A stretch of DNA of 64,000 nt, from the NCBI GenBank assembly GCA_032433595.1, contig JASWJB010000038.1, positions 148,010 through 212,009 of the forward strand. Reading direction: 5' to 3'. This document shows positions 47,346-59,485 of this stretch, piece after piece. Source of the DNA: Conoideocrella luteorostrata. Lineage: Eukaryota; Ascomycota; Sordariomycetes; Hypocreales; Clavicipitaceae. A model generated the notes under the pieces. The model worked only from the letters and a program-made list of their open reading frames with translations. It was not told the origin of the DNA and did not search any database. Each line of letters begins with the position of its first letter. Positions within the stretch are counted from its first letter, which is position 1. The position numbers and the translations under genes were made by a program.

Positions 47346-49210
47346 AACAATATCAACAAGACCAACCAACACATGGTCCCCCCTAGGCAAGATCGGCAAG
47401 CCGGCTGGGGCCTTGACCTCTGGGCCTTTTTCCCGTTTCTCAGGATCTACGGATATGTAAAAGTTCGGTCATATTGTATTCCACAGGCACTATGGAGATC
47501 CTTGGCCTCGTTTTCGTTCATTTGAAAGGCGGTTCTGGCACTAGCTCTAGCTTGCGGCGAGTGAACTCCAATGTGAACGCGCCACGTCTTGCCAGCTTTT
47601 TCACGCAGTGGCCAAGCCAGGAACGACATGTTTTTTTGGTGTCATTCATTCATCTACGGAGTACTTGCTGCATCAATGGAACTAATAACCTAACTAGCAC
47701 GTTGTACATGATGTATGTCGTGGGCAAAGCAGCAATGAAGAAAATGGCGGGGTGGGCGTGTGATGGCTTGTACAATGCAATACGGACGGCTAGCAAGATT
47801 CAAAAAGTAAGAGGAGGACTAGACGCATATAGACAGTCCCCCCAGCTTGCAGTCAACGAAGGAAGAGAAAGGAGTCACACACGGCCGACCTGGTTCCTAA
47901 ACTCCGTTGCATACTGTACGCAGAACTTGCAGAAGTAGCATCTACAAACGAGACAGGCAGACTGGTCGACACTTGTGCTGACCCTTGGCGCCTGTGTAGA
48001 ACATGTTTGAGGCTTTCGGCGCCATCCTACGGGACAGCCCGCGAAACCCCTTAGATATACTACTCCTTCAATCCCAGTGGACAGGCATGTGACATAGTTA
48101 TAGAGCCAGTTGAAAGGGGGGACGAAGGAGGGGGAAAAAAAAAAACCCCTTTCATTTCCGAGCCCAAAAGAGGAGCTCTTGTGCCACTGTATTGTACTAC
48201 CAGGAGAATGCACATTTCCCTTTCATCGGTCATGGTCGCGGTCTCCTTGGGGTTAATTGTGCTGTTTTGCACCATGACGATGCTCCGAGCCGGATCCCTG
48301 TAAGTCTCCGTGGGCCATGCTTGCTTGGCAGCACATCGTACCACAGACCTAAGAGCGGTGGCTATCTACAAGATCTGTTTTGGTAGCATTGAGCTCGTAT
48401 GTACTCCGTATGAACTAGCAGGAAGTTTGAGTCTAGCACTTGTTTTGGGCCGTCAACCTTTCATGCCCTGGTCGTGACGTGACTCGACACTGCTGAAATG
48501 ATTCCGTCTGCCGTCCCTCTAGTTGCTCACATGACAATTAGGCGGCATTCTGCTTAGTGCCCAAGAGGATCAAAGAAATAAGACCAAACAAAAACAACAA
48601 CCTTGACCGACCAGAAACGCTGCTGGCGGCACACCCATGGGGACTCGGATTGAGCGCCTGAAACCATGCCTGGGCCGGCTCTGATCGGGCGAGGAGACCG
48701 TGTATGGACTGCGGATTATACCAACACAGCCGTGCCATCCAACGGAGATTGGCTATCGCATCACGTCGAACCAGGCGTTTGATTTCATTCGGGCGGCGAA
48801 TCGGTGCTGTCACTACAGAATAGTAGAATAGAAGTAGTGAGTGACTGGGCGACTCAAGAGATGCTGGTTTTCCTGCCCTCTGCGTGCTCCGTGCGAACTA
48901 CGAATTGTAGGCGAGGTCTGCGAAAAACCGCAACTAGTGTTAGTTACTACTATACCGCATTTGAACGCCCAAACCTGCACATGTGTAGTTACTGAACAGC
49001 ATCGTGGTAGTCCTGGTCGGGAAGATGCCGGTCGTCCAAGTCCAAAGTGGTGATCGCTGATTCGCTCCCAGAGAGTCGGATTCTACTCCGTAGTTGGTGG
49101 AGAACTAACTACCTTCCGACGTCACATTCATCGCTGCGCCAGTTGCCAGGTACATGGTTCCTGGCTGTGTTGAAAGGATCGCATTGCGTCGTGTTGTACG
49201 GAGCAGCAGT

Positions 49211-49267
49211 CTGTACTCCGTATAGCACCATATGTATACAGAGTACTCCATGCGGAGTACGGAGTAG
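49211..49267. repeat. TACTCCGTA/TACGGAGTA motif cluster
   Basis: GTACTCCGTA, GAGTACTCCA and GCGGAGTACGGAGTAGAG, i.e. both orientations in one 57-bp stretch. Confidence 0.85.
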
Positions 49268-50660
49268 AGTAATAACTAGTTACAGTCCAGCCCCGCTCCT
49301 TGCCGTCGGTCAGATGGCGTTGGAAAGGCGATGAAGGTGTCCCTCCCACCCTGAACCAAACTGTCCTTGTAGACCTGTATAGCTGCATAGATCCGTACAG
49401 ATGTTGTTTGGTTGGCTCTTGCCCAGATCGATCTAAGGTGACAAGATTTCGGTGCTGCCTTGCATCGTTTGGGCTGGCGTACTTGTGTAAAGCACGTGTA
49501 CCCGGGCAACAGGTGACGGGTGACGAAAGGGTAGATATTAATATGAGAAACTTGCTTCATTCCAGTAACCTTTCTATACTCGCCAAACTCGTCTCTGGCC
49601 TCCTCATGCACGAATTGTCCGAGTCATCCCGTTGTAAAAGGTGTATGTACACCCGAATGTGAAGAGCCGCTCGCCATTAGAGGGGATCCCCCAACCCTGG
49701 GCTTCGCTTCCCTGCACGGAGTACTCCGACTTATATCACGGTGATGAATGGATGGGACAACTGACAAGTCCCATCCGTACCGTGCTTCACAGCAACATAT
49801 CACGCCGCCGTCGAATGATTGGCTGCTGTTCATCCGCAGCCATTCATCGATGTGGGAACGCTCTCCCGTTCGCTCAGTAGTGCCCCTTTTGCGTCTCTAT
49901 CAGACGGTGGGCCCAGACGTCGGCGAATCTGATACATCACCTTCCGAAGCACTCGGCTCCGCGTTAACATTGAACCAGGCTCTTTGCCTCTGCGGATGAT
50001 GTTTCGACTAGCCCCTATAATGTTCCGCTCCCCAGCATGAGGTCTCGCCCATGTGAGGTCGGCGTTTTGGCGTCACTTGCTGTTGTTATTTCCTGACAAC
50101 AGGGATTCCTCTCTCTCAGCCCCCACCGCCGGTGAGTGGTTGAGAGGATTTTAGATAGCAGCCATGATTCGCCGCTTTACGCAACTATTATTCCGCTTTC
50201 GTAGACTGACTCGGCTCAGGTATCCAAATTGGAATCAAGGTCTTCATTGGCTATCTTTAATTTTGTCATCACTTTGAACAACTAATCATCTCTTGTCGGG
50301 ACGTCTCGTGATGTCAAGCTTCTCGTGTGCTTGACCGCATGACAGGAAACAATTGGTATGGAGTTGTGCATTGTTTAGTAATCAGACGTATTCGTCCCGA
50401 CGTGATCGCTGCGCAGTAGTTAAGACATACCCCCAATGCGGTTGGAGAGTTTGAATCACACAAGTGCGACAGAGAAGCGGTCATCTTATTCAGAGCTACC
50501 CGAATATCTCGTTGGCCTAACCATAATGTCTGGCGTGTAAGTGAGTTGGTCCGGATTACTTTTTGCGCTATAGCTTGGCCGAAGACTTTCGGCCAGCCAC
50601 GTCCCACCTGGAAACGTAGGCCACCAGTAATTCCGAGCCAAGAAACAACAAAATCGTGTA

Positions 50661-50680
50661 GAGTACGGAGTACGGAGTAC
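50661..50680. repeat. TACGGAGTA motif, tandem
   Basis: GAGTACGGAGTACGGAGTAC: nearly three perfect 7-bp steps. Confidence 0.9.
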
Positions 50681-51745
50681 AGAGTGGGGGCTCTGAATTA
50701 CTGCTGGGTAACTGTATGCGCCTCAACCCGACGTGGCTTTGGTGGGCGCGTCAAAGGCGTGGGTTTCGATGTGGAAACAGCACACGAACTGTTTGATACT
50801 GGTATCATCCATCTGGTCAGTGATTCCCTTGCAGCTGGGGCTTGGATTAAATGTTTGCCAGAAATAGGAATTATCTCGGTCGAGACTCCAAAATCGAAAG
50901 CGAATTGTGCTTTGAGGTCTACATTCGATATGCCTGTGGCGCCGGCTTGGTATGTATATCGGAGACTTAACTACCGACTTGCCGGGTTCAGAGATCCCAC
51001 CTGAGGCACTCCGGACAGCAGGTTGTTAACTAACTAAACATCCTCAAATGACAGCTATTTTCAAAAGCCAGGAAGGCTACTTTATCAAGAATCAGGGCCT
51101 CTATCATCAATACCGAGGTGGCAGCAAAATGGACAATCCAAATTCTCAACTTTTGCCAACAGCCCAATTGCTGCATCCATGTCTACAGTAATATTGATAG
51201 TAAAATCCCCAATTGTAATTCTATTGTAAACCGTGCAACGACAACCCAATGCACACTCGGTATCCTATAAATCAATTCAAGCATCTCGCTGTACTGGTAG
51301 ATGGCTCAGTACTCCGTACATGCATCGGTGCAGTTCGTCCACTCTTAGAAATTTTTCAGCCACGGGGAATAATTGACAGGGTATTCCGGAAGAATTGATG
51401 TGTAACATTTGTACTCAGTACTCCGTAGTCCTCGTGCTCGCGGCGGGCTGTGTCACTCCCCACATTTGCAGCGCTCGCTTCCTGTACCACGTACGGAGGC
51501 AGTAACTAAGCGATATGACAGCTCGGGGTTGAAGTTTTGCGCCAAACGACTTTAACCATAGCCGAAGCCGACTCTAAACTCTGCCTGAAATGGTACGTCT
51601 ATCGTCTCGAAAATTGCGATTATGACAATAAAACTAGGGACAATCCCATAACTGTGGGTATCCGGTCAATAAAAAAGAAAGCCTGGCCCCCGGGCTGTCG
51701 TCGGAAGAAAAATTGACAGATTCGTTTTCTGGTACTATGTTGGGT

Positions 51746-51763
51746 CCTCCTCCGTACGGAGTA
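51746..51763. repeat. TACGGAGTA motif, inverted pair
   Basis: A CTCCGTACGGAGTAC inverted pair. Single copies lie near 51310, 51418 and 51971. Confidence 0.85.
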
Positions 51764-54116
51764 CAGTATTGTCCAATGCTTCATAGTCTACGGGCTCTTT
51801 ATGGGTGGGTGCTTGACCAGGAGCGTCCGAGTGCCAGGGTCAGGCCGGGGCCAGGACCAGGGTAAGGATGTGGCGCAAAAAGTAAAGATCGTGGTGGGGG
51901 GCCGGGGGATTGTTTAGTGGGGGATTGAGGAGCTTGTCTGTTCTTGCGAAGCTATCATATTATCCGTATTGTACTCCGTAGTGTTGTACTAGTCTTGGAT
52001 GGTTTATGACGAGACGACTTGTGTCTGGCGGACCAGTTTAAGGACTTCAAGTACTAATATGGAAGTAAAGTATGGAGCCGTTTGGGTGTGTCGTCATCAA
52101 CGATTTGCCCCCTTCGGCGTGGCCAGGAAAGAATCGATGAGTTTTGTGTTTGTAATTCTGATTCGAAGAGGCATTTTGGAAGCCGCATAGAGAAATTCGG
52201 TTCCTAAATTCAAGATCCAACGGAGTAGTTCAGCTTCCTTTGAAACACAATTCTAGCCCCGGACCATAGACCATTGGGATTTTAAAGGTTCTTTGGAATC
52301 CGCTTATTGGTAGCGAACCAGGGTGCCATGTTCGCGAACATAACGTGAAGCATCTGGCTGACTAGAGCGGCGGTGTTGTGACCAGTGAGTCCAAGGAGTA
52401 GGATTTGGGATGGCAAGTTTCGTACGAGCCTTGCCGTTGTCCATGTTGCAGTCAGTGGGCAGGAATTGAGACGGGGACATTGCCACTCTCATTTTCAGCA
52501 AACTCTGGTAACGCCATTGCTTAATGGTGTCCTCGTCAGTCACAAGCAAACATACTTCGAAAGACAGTTCTGTGCGAAGCAGGTAACTAGACATCGCATG
52601 GGCAGGATGATCAATAGTCTGACAATCCTGTATGCCATTCGGTGGCAACTGAACCCGTACATTACTCTCAGCATCCCTGAAACGCCGGTCGCGACAGAAG
52701 CAGCCCGTGAAAGGCTTCTAACGTGAAATATAATCAGAATGATAATATGTATGTCTTGTTCAGGACTGACTGACCTCTTGTGCAATGACGACTCCAGGCT
52801 TGCAGGTAGTTAGTTTTGCGCACTGGTCCAATTAGGATGAAACCGTGTGCTATACCATGCACACGGATGCGGCTGCTGCCATATCGATATTCCTGCATTG
52901 GCACGCAATCGCAGTCCTTTGACTCTGAGCGACATGTTTGATCCACCAACGTGGGACATGTGAACCTTACCTAACCGTTAAGGTCTTGGTTGTGCCAGTT
53001 CATTCCAGTTATCCGGTCTGCTGGTGTCGGCCCCTGTTAGCCCGCGGCCATGGCGTAGAACTACTGGGTTCGAGGCGAAGAATTGGCTTATGTCCTACAA
53101 CACCACCACCCAATGCCGTTCGAAGTCGGCCAGCGCCAAAACTGCCTTTGCCAGAGGTCTGCATACCATATTGTAATGTATGGATCTAACGGACTCCTGG
53201 CGGGGGGTAACGGAGTACATATCCACCGATGGTGTGTGGGGTATCGAGCAGCTGGATGCGCACTGTTGTAATGTATCAGGATTGACAAGATAGAAGCCCA
53301 TTAAGAGTTGACACATGTTGAGGCTGGCAACATTGTACCGAGACGCGTGTTTAGTCAAACGAATGAAAGAGGCGAAAGCAAGTCTTGTCTGCAAAGTATT
53401 GTTGTCTATGTCGCGTGTGTCAGAGCAATGTGACATCTCATTATCATTATTATTTATCCATGTTGTCTATCATGTTCTTGAGGCAGGGCCAAGACCAGAT
53501 GTTGTTTTTCCTCTCATGTGGTGCTAGCGATGCAGTAAGGACGTCATGACGTGTAGTTGACGTCTGCGAGGTAAGAACTCTGGAGCTACTTGCTCTGCGA
53601 TACTTGACGCACCCACCAGCGTTTTTTGACAGCTGACGGCCCACAGATTGGCTCCTGCTAGTCACACTCAGTGATTCCTTCCTCGCTCCAATTATGTGCG
53701 AAAGCGGTTCCAGAAGAGGAGTAACTAACCAGATAGTGGGCAGCCCGTGCGAGTGCTAATGTGTTGTAATGTACGGAGTATCGCCATAGTTGGAAGCGTC
53801 ATGTCGAAAGCTCCTCAGTGTGCCTGTGTGGAGGAAGAAATTGAAAAGTAAGAATAAAATACCGCATATTTCATTCTGTCTTTCTCTTTGCGCAGACCAA
53901 AACCAGGACGCCACTTCCGAATTGTTTCGCACTACTTGCCGCTCCTTGTTTCTCCTAGCCGCGACCGACATGGAGAATTGGTGTGCAACTTACGGAGTAT
54001 TGTAGCTGTAATATAGCTATGGTCTTGTTCAGCAGCAGACATCCCTGCACCTTGCCAACTTCCCTGAACCATGAATGAAAGCAACTCTACTGATACCAAG
54101 GTACTATTGCATATAT

Positions 54117-54148
54117 GTACGGAGTACGGAGTACGGAGCATGGAGTAC
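54117..54148. repeat. TACGGAGTA motif, longest tandem form
   Basis: Three perfect GGAGTAC steps, then the variant GGAGCATGGAGTAC. Bases 54125-54147 are identical to 29677-29699. Confidence 0.9.
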
Positions 54149-55898
54149 ATACATACCGCAAGTTGGACTTGAAAGGAATGCCGACGAGGCCAGTAAAATG
54201 AAGGGACTCGCAAGCTCAACTAGCACACTGACACAGAGTTAGCTGACTTGTACGGAGTAATCCAACGGCCGTCTTTTTTGTTTAAATTTTTTCTTTCTTT
54301 GTATGTGTGTGATTACACTGCTGTTGTGATTTGAGCCGGCCTGTGCCTGACCAGCACCCAAAAAGCAAGTCATGCTGGAGACAAAAATAAAAAGAAGTAT
54401 CCCAAAAAATATCTCGCCTTGCTTATTCTATGTACGTACGGGGCACGGAGTACACCAACCCTCTGACCCCTTTCTCTTTTCCCTTCGTCACCCAGCAAGT
54501 TGGTCCGGGTCGACAAGAAAAGAAATCCGTGGCGCATGTCTACCGACCTCACAACCAGCATTGCCACCGCAGTCCAGCCGCATCGAGACATGACAAAGGA
54601 CCAATTTGCCAGAATAGTGAGGTGATGGATGGTCCAAGCGCAAACGCATCGCCAAACCCTGGCAACATGGGCACCCCGTTCGAGGTCGAGTCCCGGTCCA
54701 GCTCGCCAACTGGCCAGCCTCAATGTTGGTAGTGCAAAAGCTGTGCTGCGCTGCACTGCACTGCACGATTATCGACATCCAAGACAGTCGGCAGACAAGC
54801 ATACTTTAACTCGCGGACATGAATACACTGCATATTTGTACATATGTACTCTGTACATCTTCTTACAGTACACACAACGGATTCTCGCGACGCTTGACAT
54901 CGGCGCTGTCTCTGTTTCAACCAATTTGTGCTTCTCCAACATCACATCTCGTAGTCGGCCGAGGCTACTGTCTGCATCTTGGACTACAATAAGAAATGGA
55001 TTAACTACCTACGCCGTGAGTGAACACATGCTCCTCCTCCCCGCTCTCCTTCGGGTCAAGCCAACCGAAAACCCTCCCCAGATTGCCAGGATCCAGGTCT
55101 AACACCATCCATGTTGTCTGGTTCTGATTCAGGCTCAAGGTTGTCTTTGCAATTGTCCCGAGGTCTCCATCTTTTCCAAGCTCCTGGCTCCACAGTGTCT
55201 CTGAAGGGCGAGCAAGCGCCACCAGACCAGTCGAGTCGAGCTTTTCCCTACCGCAGCCGTAAAGAACCATTCGCCCTCACACGCCCCTACACCCCCGTTG
55301 AATTGCTTGAGCTCGCAATCAGTGTCCTTCCCCGTCTCAGAGTCGATATGACAGGTCTGCTCCTGGCATGGCAGTCTCCGCTCTATGCGCCTCCGAGACG
55401 GCCTTGGTCTACCCATCACCAAATGATGCCACGGCCACATTGAGTCCAAAGTCCAGATCAGTCGAATCGATGGCACTGACACGACACAACTCTGTCCCGC
55501 GAGTGAGATATGAGGTACCGGAGTCTTGGTCTGGTTCCGCCCCATTCCGAGCCCTGGTATTCGGTTCCCTGTCGGCTGATACATCTTTTGACTTATTACG
55601 GAGTACAGTTTGAATAATTCATTCTTTTCCCTGGCACACGCCCTAGTCTGTCTGTTGTACGTGACTTGACTTCGATTGTCCTCCAACCCTTCTTTTCCTT
55701 GATCTTTATTCACTTCTGTCCGAAAAACCATAAATGCCAATGGCCCCCGCCACTTTCTCAGCTTCTTCGTCTATACTTTCTCATCACAATTCATCCTTTT
55801 CTGAAGACTTCCTAACTTCCCTGCACTGTACTTTCGATCTCCCAACTCGCAACTACTACCCATCACTGTGTTGACATCTTCATTCACCCTTCACCACA

Positions 55899-56199
55899 AT
55901 GGTCTTCTTGAACCCTCTTCAGAGCATGCAACCCAGCACTTTGACTTTGCTGGGCTCACTCGACTTGGAGATTCCGCAAGTGGCTACAACTTCGCTAGAG
56001 TCTGTCGATATCAGCGGCAACATACGCTACGGGCCAAAGGTTCGTGCTTCAATCGAACTTCTCGCTTATCAACTAGAATTCTAATTTAGTTTAGATGCCT
56101 GGCACCAGATGCCCAACATGCGCTCTTGCTGGGAAAGAAGTTTGGGTGATCCCTGGTCGATGCTGCGGATTTTGTGGCACTCCATGTGATGGACTTTGA
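55899..56199 (+). CDS. small Cys-rich protein, 81 aa
   Basis: Two exons, 55899-56039 and 56095-56199, joined at phase 0 across a 55-nt intron (AAG|GTTCGT ... TTTAG|ATG), give 81 aa. The start is in a good context (CCACAATGG) after a long pyrimidine-rich leader (about 55740-55898), the pattern of an expressed fungal gene. The first 47 residues are Leu/Ser-rich without Cys. The second exon is compact, with CPTC, a VWVIPG turn and CCGFCGTPC, i.e. six Cys in about 27 residues arranged like a treble or ribbon zinc site or disulfide knot. There is no signal peptide. An alternative acceptor five bases upstream would destroy the Cys pattern. I do not know a function. The second exon could also be read alone from its own ATG. 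Confidence 0.5.
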
Positions 56200-59100
56200 G
56201 TGAGTACGACAGCTCCTTGAAAGTAGTATCGGAATTCGGTAGCTAATATGCTCAAGTTGCTTTGTCTATATTTCATCAGACGTCAAAACTCGCCAACTCG
56301 ACTGATGAAGAGGCACTGATGCCGCGGTTCGTGGAGCAAGCGCCAACAAACAAAAACAGATATTGCATGCTCGTATTTTTTTCCGCCAGCCCTTGTGGGA
56401 CAGTTGTATTATTCATATTATATCACCAAAGCCATTGAGCTATTTTCGAGCGGGACCCTTTAGCAGGCAAAGTCAGTCTAAGTTGACATCAAAATCCGGG
56501 CAGGTCTTTCCATCACGGTATTCCAGACTGATAGCATGGAGCTTTTCGTCAGTCGTATACCCAGTCTTCACGCATCAACTCGCGCTGAGAATCACAACGT
56601 GCGAGAACAAGACGCGCATCTAGGCGGGGAAGCCATCACAGCATTCAAACGATATTGAACAATAACAATCTGTACTGGCGAATTAGTGATAGAGAGAACC
56701 TAACGCTCCTTCCAAGATGGCTGCGACTCGCTAGGGACAAACCGCTAATAAGGCATTTTGGCCACGATGTTAGGACGCTAGGAAAACACAGGCGCATATA
56801 TATGTCACATGTTGACCGGGATCTTAAAATGGGAGCCAACAATTAATGGCGATCGGGATTTTCGACTGGCGAGGAGCTGAGGTCGGCGCACAATGCCTCG
56901 GACTTCGCGAGCTAGGGAGACAACTACACCATAATACAGAACAGCATATTTTAATTTACACTGAATTATTATCATACTGCTGATTGCCCGCCGAGAGTGA
57001 TGTGACTGGTATATTATACTATATGTTGGCATGCTGCCGCGTTTCGGTCTTGTCAAGAGCAGAACTTCAATCAAATTCGCCGAATTTCGTCTCGAGGCTG
57101 GTGATACAATCGGGGCCCGAGCACCCGGTACTCCCCCAAGTGGATTCGATATTTATAGTTTGTCACCGCCGGATGGATGGGTCGTGCCTAAAAGTTTATT
57201 GGTGGCAGTGAGGCAGCGACGCTTGATCCATATTCCTGCAACATTTGACATGGATGGTAGGACGAAGCAAAGTCCCCAATGGGAAGGGCCAATAAATACC
57301 TATCCCACAGACCATTGTTCTCTAAATTTTATCAAGGTCTGGCATTCTGGGAAACCACATAATGCGGACATCATAGATGCGCCACACCGAAAAGAAGCGG
57401 CGGGGTGGTGGAAGAAATAGGTGCACTGTGTAGGAAACAGTTGAATATCTCAGCCGCTCATACGCCATGGTTACGGAGGTGCTCATGAAAAGTATATTTG
57501 AAGGTGCAGAGGACGCAGACATTTGCACAATAGGCGGTTTGATATGGCCGAGTTGCAATGGCTGGCTATTCTTTTGTAGCGACAGTCTTTCTTTCTCTCT
57601 TTACTTTCTGTTTTTCTTTCGCATAACTTAGTTGTGATATTTCGCGGCGCAACTGGCCATCTCGTTGGCACATTGGGTGGGCAGGTCTGCCTGATGCTCT
57701 CCGGACCTTTTTTTCTTTCATTTCTTTTTCTTTCGTGGGCACTAATCCCTCCCTAAATTATTCGCACCATATCTCCTGGGCTTGAAGTCAAGTGTGTAAT
57801 TGGAAGTTCGCCATCGGCGGGACCTTCAGCCAGCCATGGTTGCTACAAAGGTGGACTTTTGGTATCAATGAGACGTTACCACCTGCGCTTTCCCTGGAAA
57901 ATCGCAACTGGTCTCCAAAATGAATGGCTTGCATTAATATCTTTCCTTTTGATGTCTCTTTGCTCTTTGCCCAGCGACAGTGTGGAAGCAGCCCCCCAGC
58001 TGTACATATTACGTCATGTCGTGTAACGCGACATGTCGAGGGCCAAGGGTTCAGAGGCCAGGATAGATGCCATTTCGTTTAGCGAAGTGGCTAGCTGGCA
58101 TATCAGATGGGGAAAAAGACGGCACAACTATTATGAGTCGTGGCAGTTAATGTCGTGGACGGTGCATACTATATTAGGGCTATGCCGGTATGACCGCTTC
58201 TATAGTCTACGGATCTGATCGGGACGGCTCACTTCCCTGTACAGTACGACGGTGACCGGAAGTTGTGGAACGCCATCGATCAGCTGGATTCTTTTTGACT
58301 ATTTGGAGAAGGGCAGGGGACGGGAGGAAGATGGACATGGTGCTGGAATGAGACAAATCACGTATGCACGGCAGGGCAAGCCTGCAGGCGGAAGAGGGGC
58401 TTATTCCAATAGCTTGGTTCAGAGAGCTGAGATATTGAAAGTATCGGAGGGGGGAGGATTGGGGTGTGTTGTTTATGTATATGTATGTTGTTGATCGTGT
58501 TGGTGGAGAAGATGCTCTCGTGCTGGGATGTGAAATTTCGTTACAGACACCAAGTTGAGAAATCATGTATGTCTAAGTTCTAGTGACTTTGTCACATCAC
58601 ACGACGATGAGTTGGCAGACTGGTTATCCAATTAAGAGCAACTATTGTGTTGTCGTGTCTGATGTGACAGCCCCTTGACTTCGTCTTACTGGTGCACCAA
58701 ATGTTCGGCGAATCTCTGTCGGCGGTTCCTGTGGACACTGATTAGCATTTAGTGTACAATGTGTTATACGTACCGGCAAGGACTGAGCTTCCTGCATTGC
58801 AGCAATAAGAGGTCACATATACGCATACGTAGAACCTTGTGGACCATCCAAAGCATCTAAAATACAACTTGCAGAGACAAGAGATGCCACGTATTTCGTA
58901 CGGCACCGCAATAGCCCGCAACACAAGAGCATTTTGAGGGATTTTGCTTACGTTACCCTTCAAGCCGGCATCCAGCCAACATTATTCAGAAAGAGTGTCA
59001 TAAATTCGGCTTTTCAGGGGGGGTCTGTCCAATGTGTGTTGTGGTTGGCATTCAGAATCAGGGTCGTCGTCTAGTTAGCTGCCATTCGGCCTGTTCGGTG

Positions 59101-59485
59101 GGTGTTGGTCATGTTAACATTATGATTCAAACACTGTGATTCCAAATCAAAACGGAACCACGTTTCTTATTTCGGCAATAATCGTGGTCTGCCACTCGTG
59201 GTCTGCGAGGATGAGCTGAGAGGCGCTTGGGCCCGATTATCGAATTCACGATCCGCAGCGCGGGAAGGGTTGAGCATCGTGAATGTCGGCGGCAGGATCG
59301 TATTGCCCGTATTGAAGTAGCCGAGCGCTCAGCATTTCTTCTTGGCTGACGTATCGTTTCGCGCCCTTGTCAACACAATTCCATGGCAATAAAAGGGCTA
59401 CAACATCATGCGAATGCGTCACGTTGGCTGCACAACAATAAGACTCATCGTACCCATTGCTTTGGAGTAGTCAATATCTTGTGTC
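56200..59485. other. intergenic, 3.3 kb
   Basis: No gene is supported. The longest frame (57031-57420) has no recognisable domain and no fungal-type leader. TTTC/TTTCT runs occur near 57590-57740. The last 100 bases hold a possible TATA-like CAATAAAAG (about 59385) ahead of the dehydrogenase gene. Confidence 0.5.

Larger units (their letters stand above)
45787..55898. other. gene-poor block, 10 kb
   Basis: No frame here has a recognisable domain, a good splice structure or length beyond what overlapping noise provides. The stretch is marked by simple repeats (poly-G at 45933-45943, ACCAT and ATGCA runs near 46500, AAC/AGC codon-like repeats near 47300) and by about twenty copies of the TACGGAGTA motif. 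No tRNA or 5S rRNA pattern was found by eye. Confidence 0.5.

Noticed and set aside
47223..47525. 100-codon frame with Asp-Asn-Ser run
   Set aside because: The apparent low-complexity protein is just a translated trinucleotide microsatellite.
50546..51004. 152-codon open frame on the plus strand
   Set aside because: It reads straight through a TACGGAGTA tandem, which elsewhere is strictly non-coding, and has no domain.
54655..54715. tRNA-like B-box (GTTCGAGGTCGAGTCC)
   Set aside because: No matching A-box, acceptor stem or anticodon arm could be folded around it. Other GGTTCGA-like matches failed in the same way.
55135..55740. 201-codon open frame on the minus strand
   Set aside because: It overlaps antisense frames and runs into the promoter side of the small Cys-rich gene. 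No domain or splice logic is visible.
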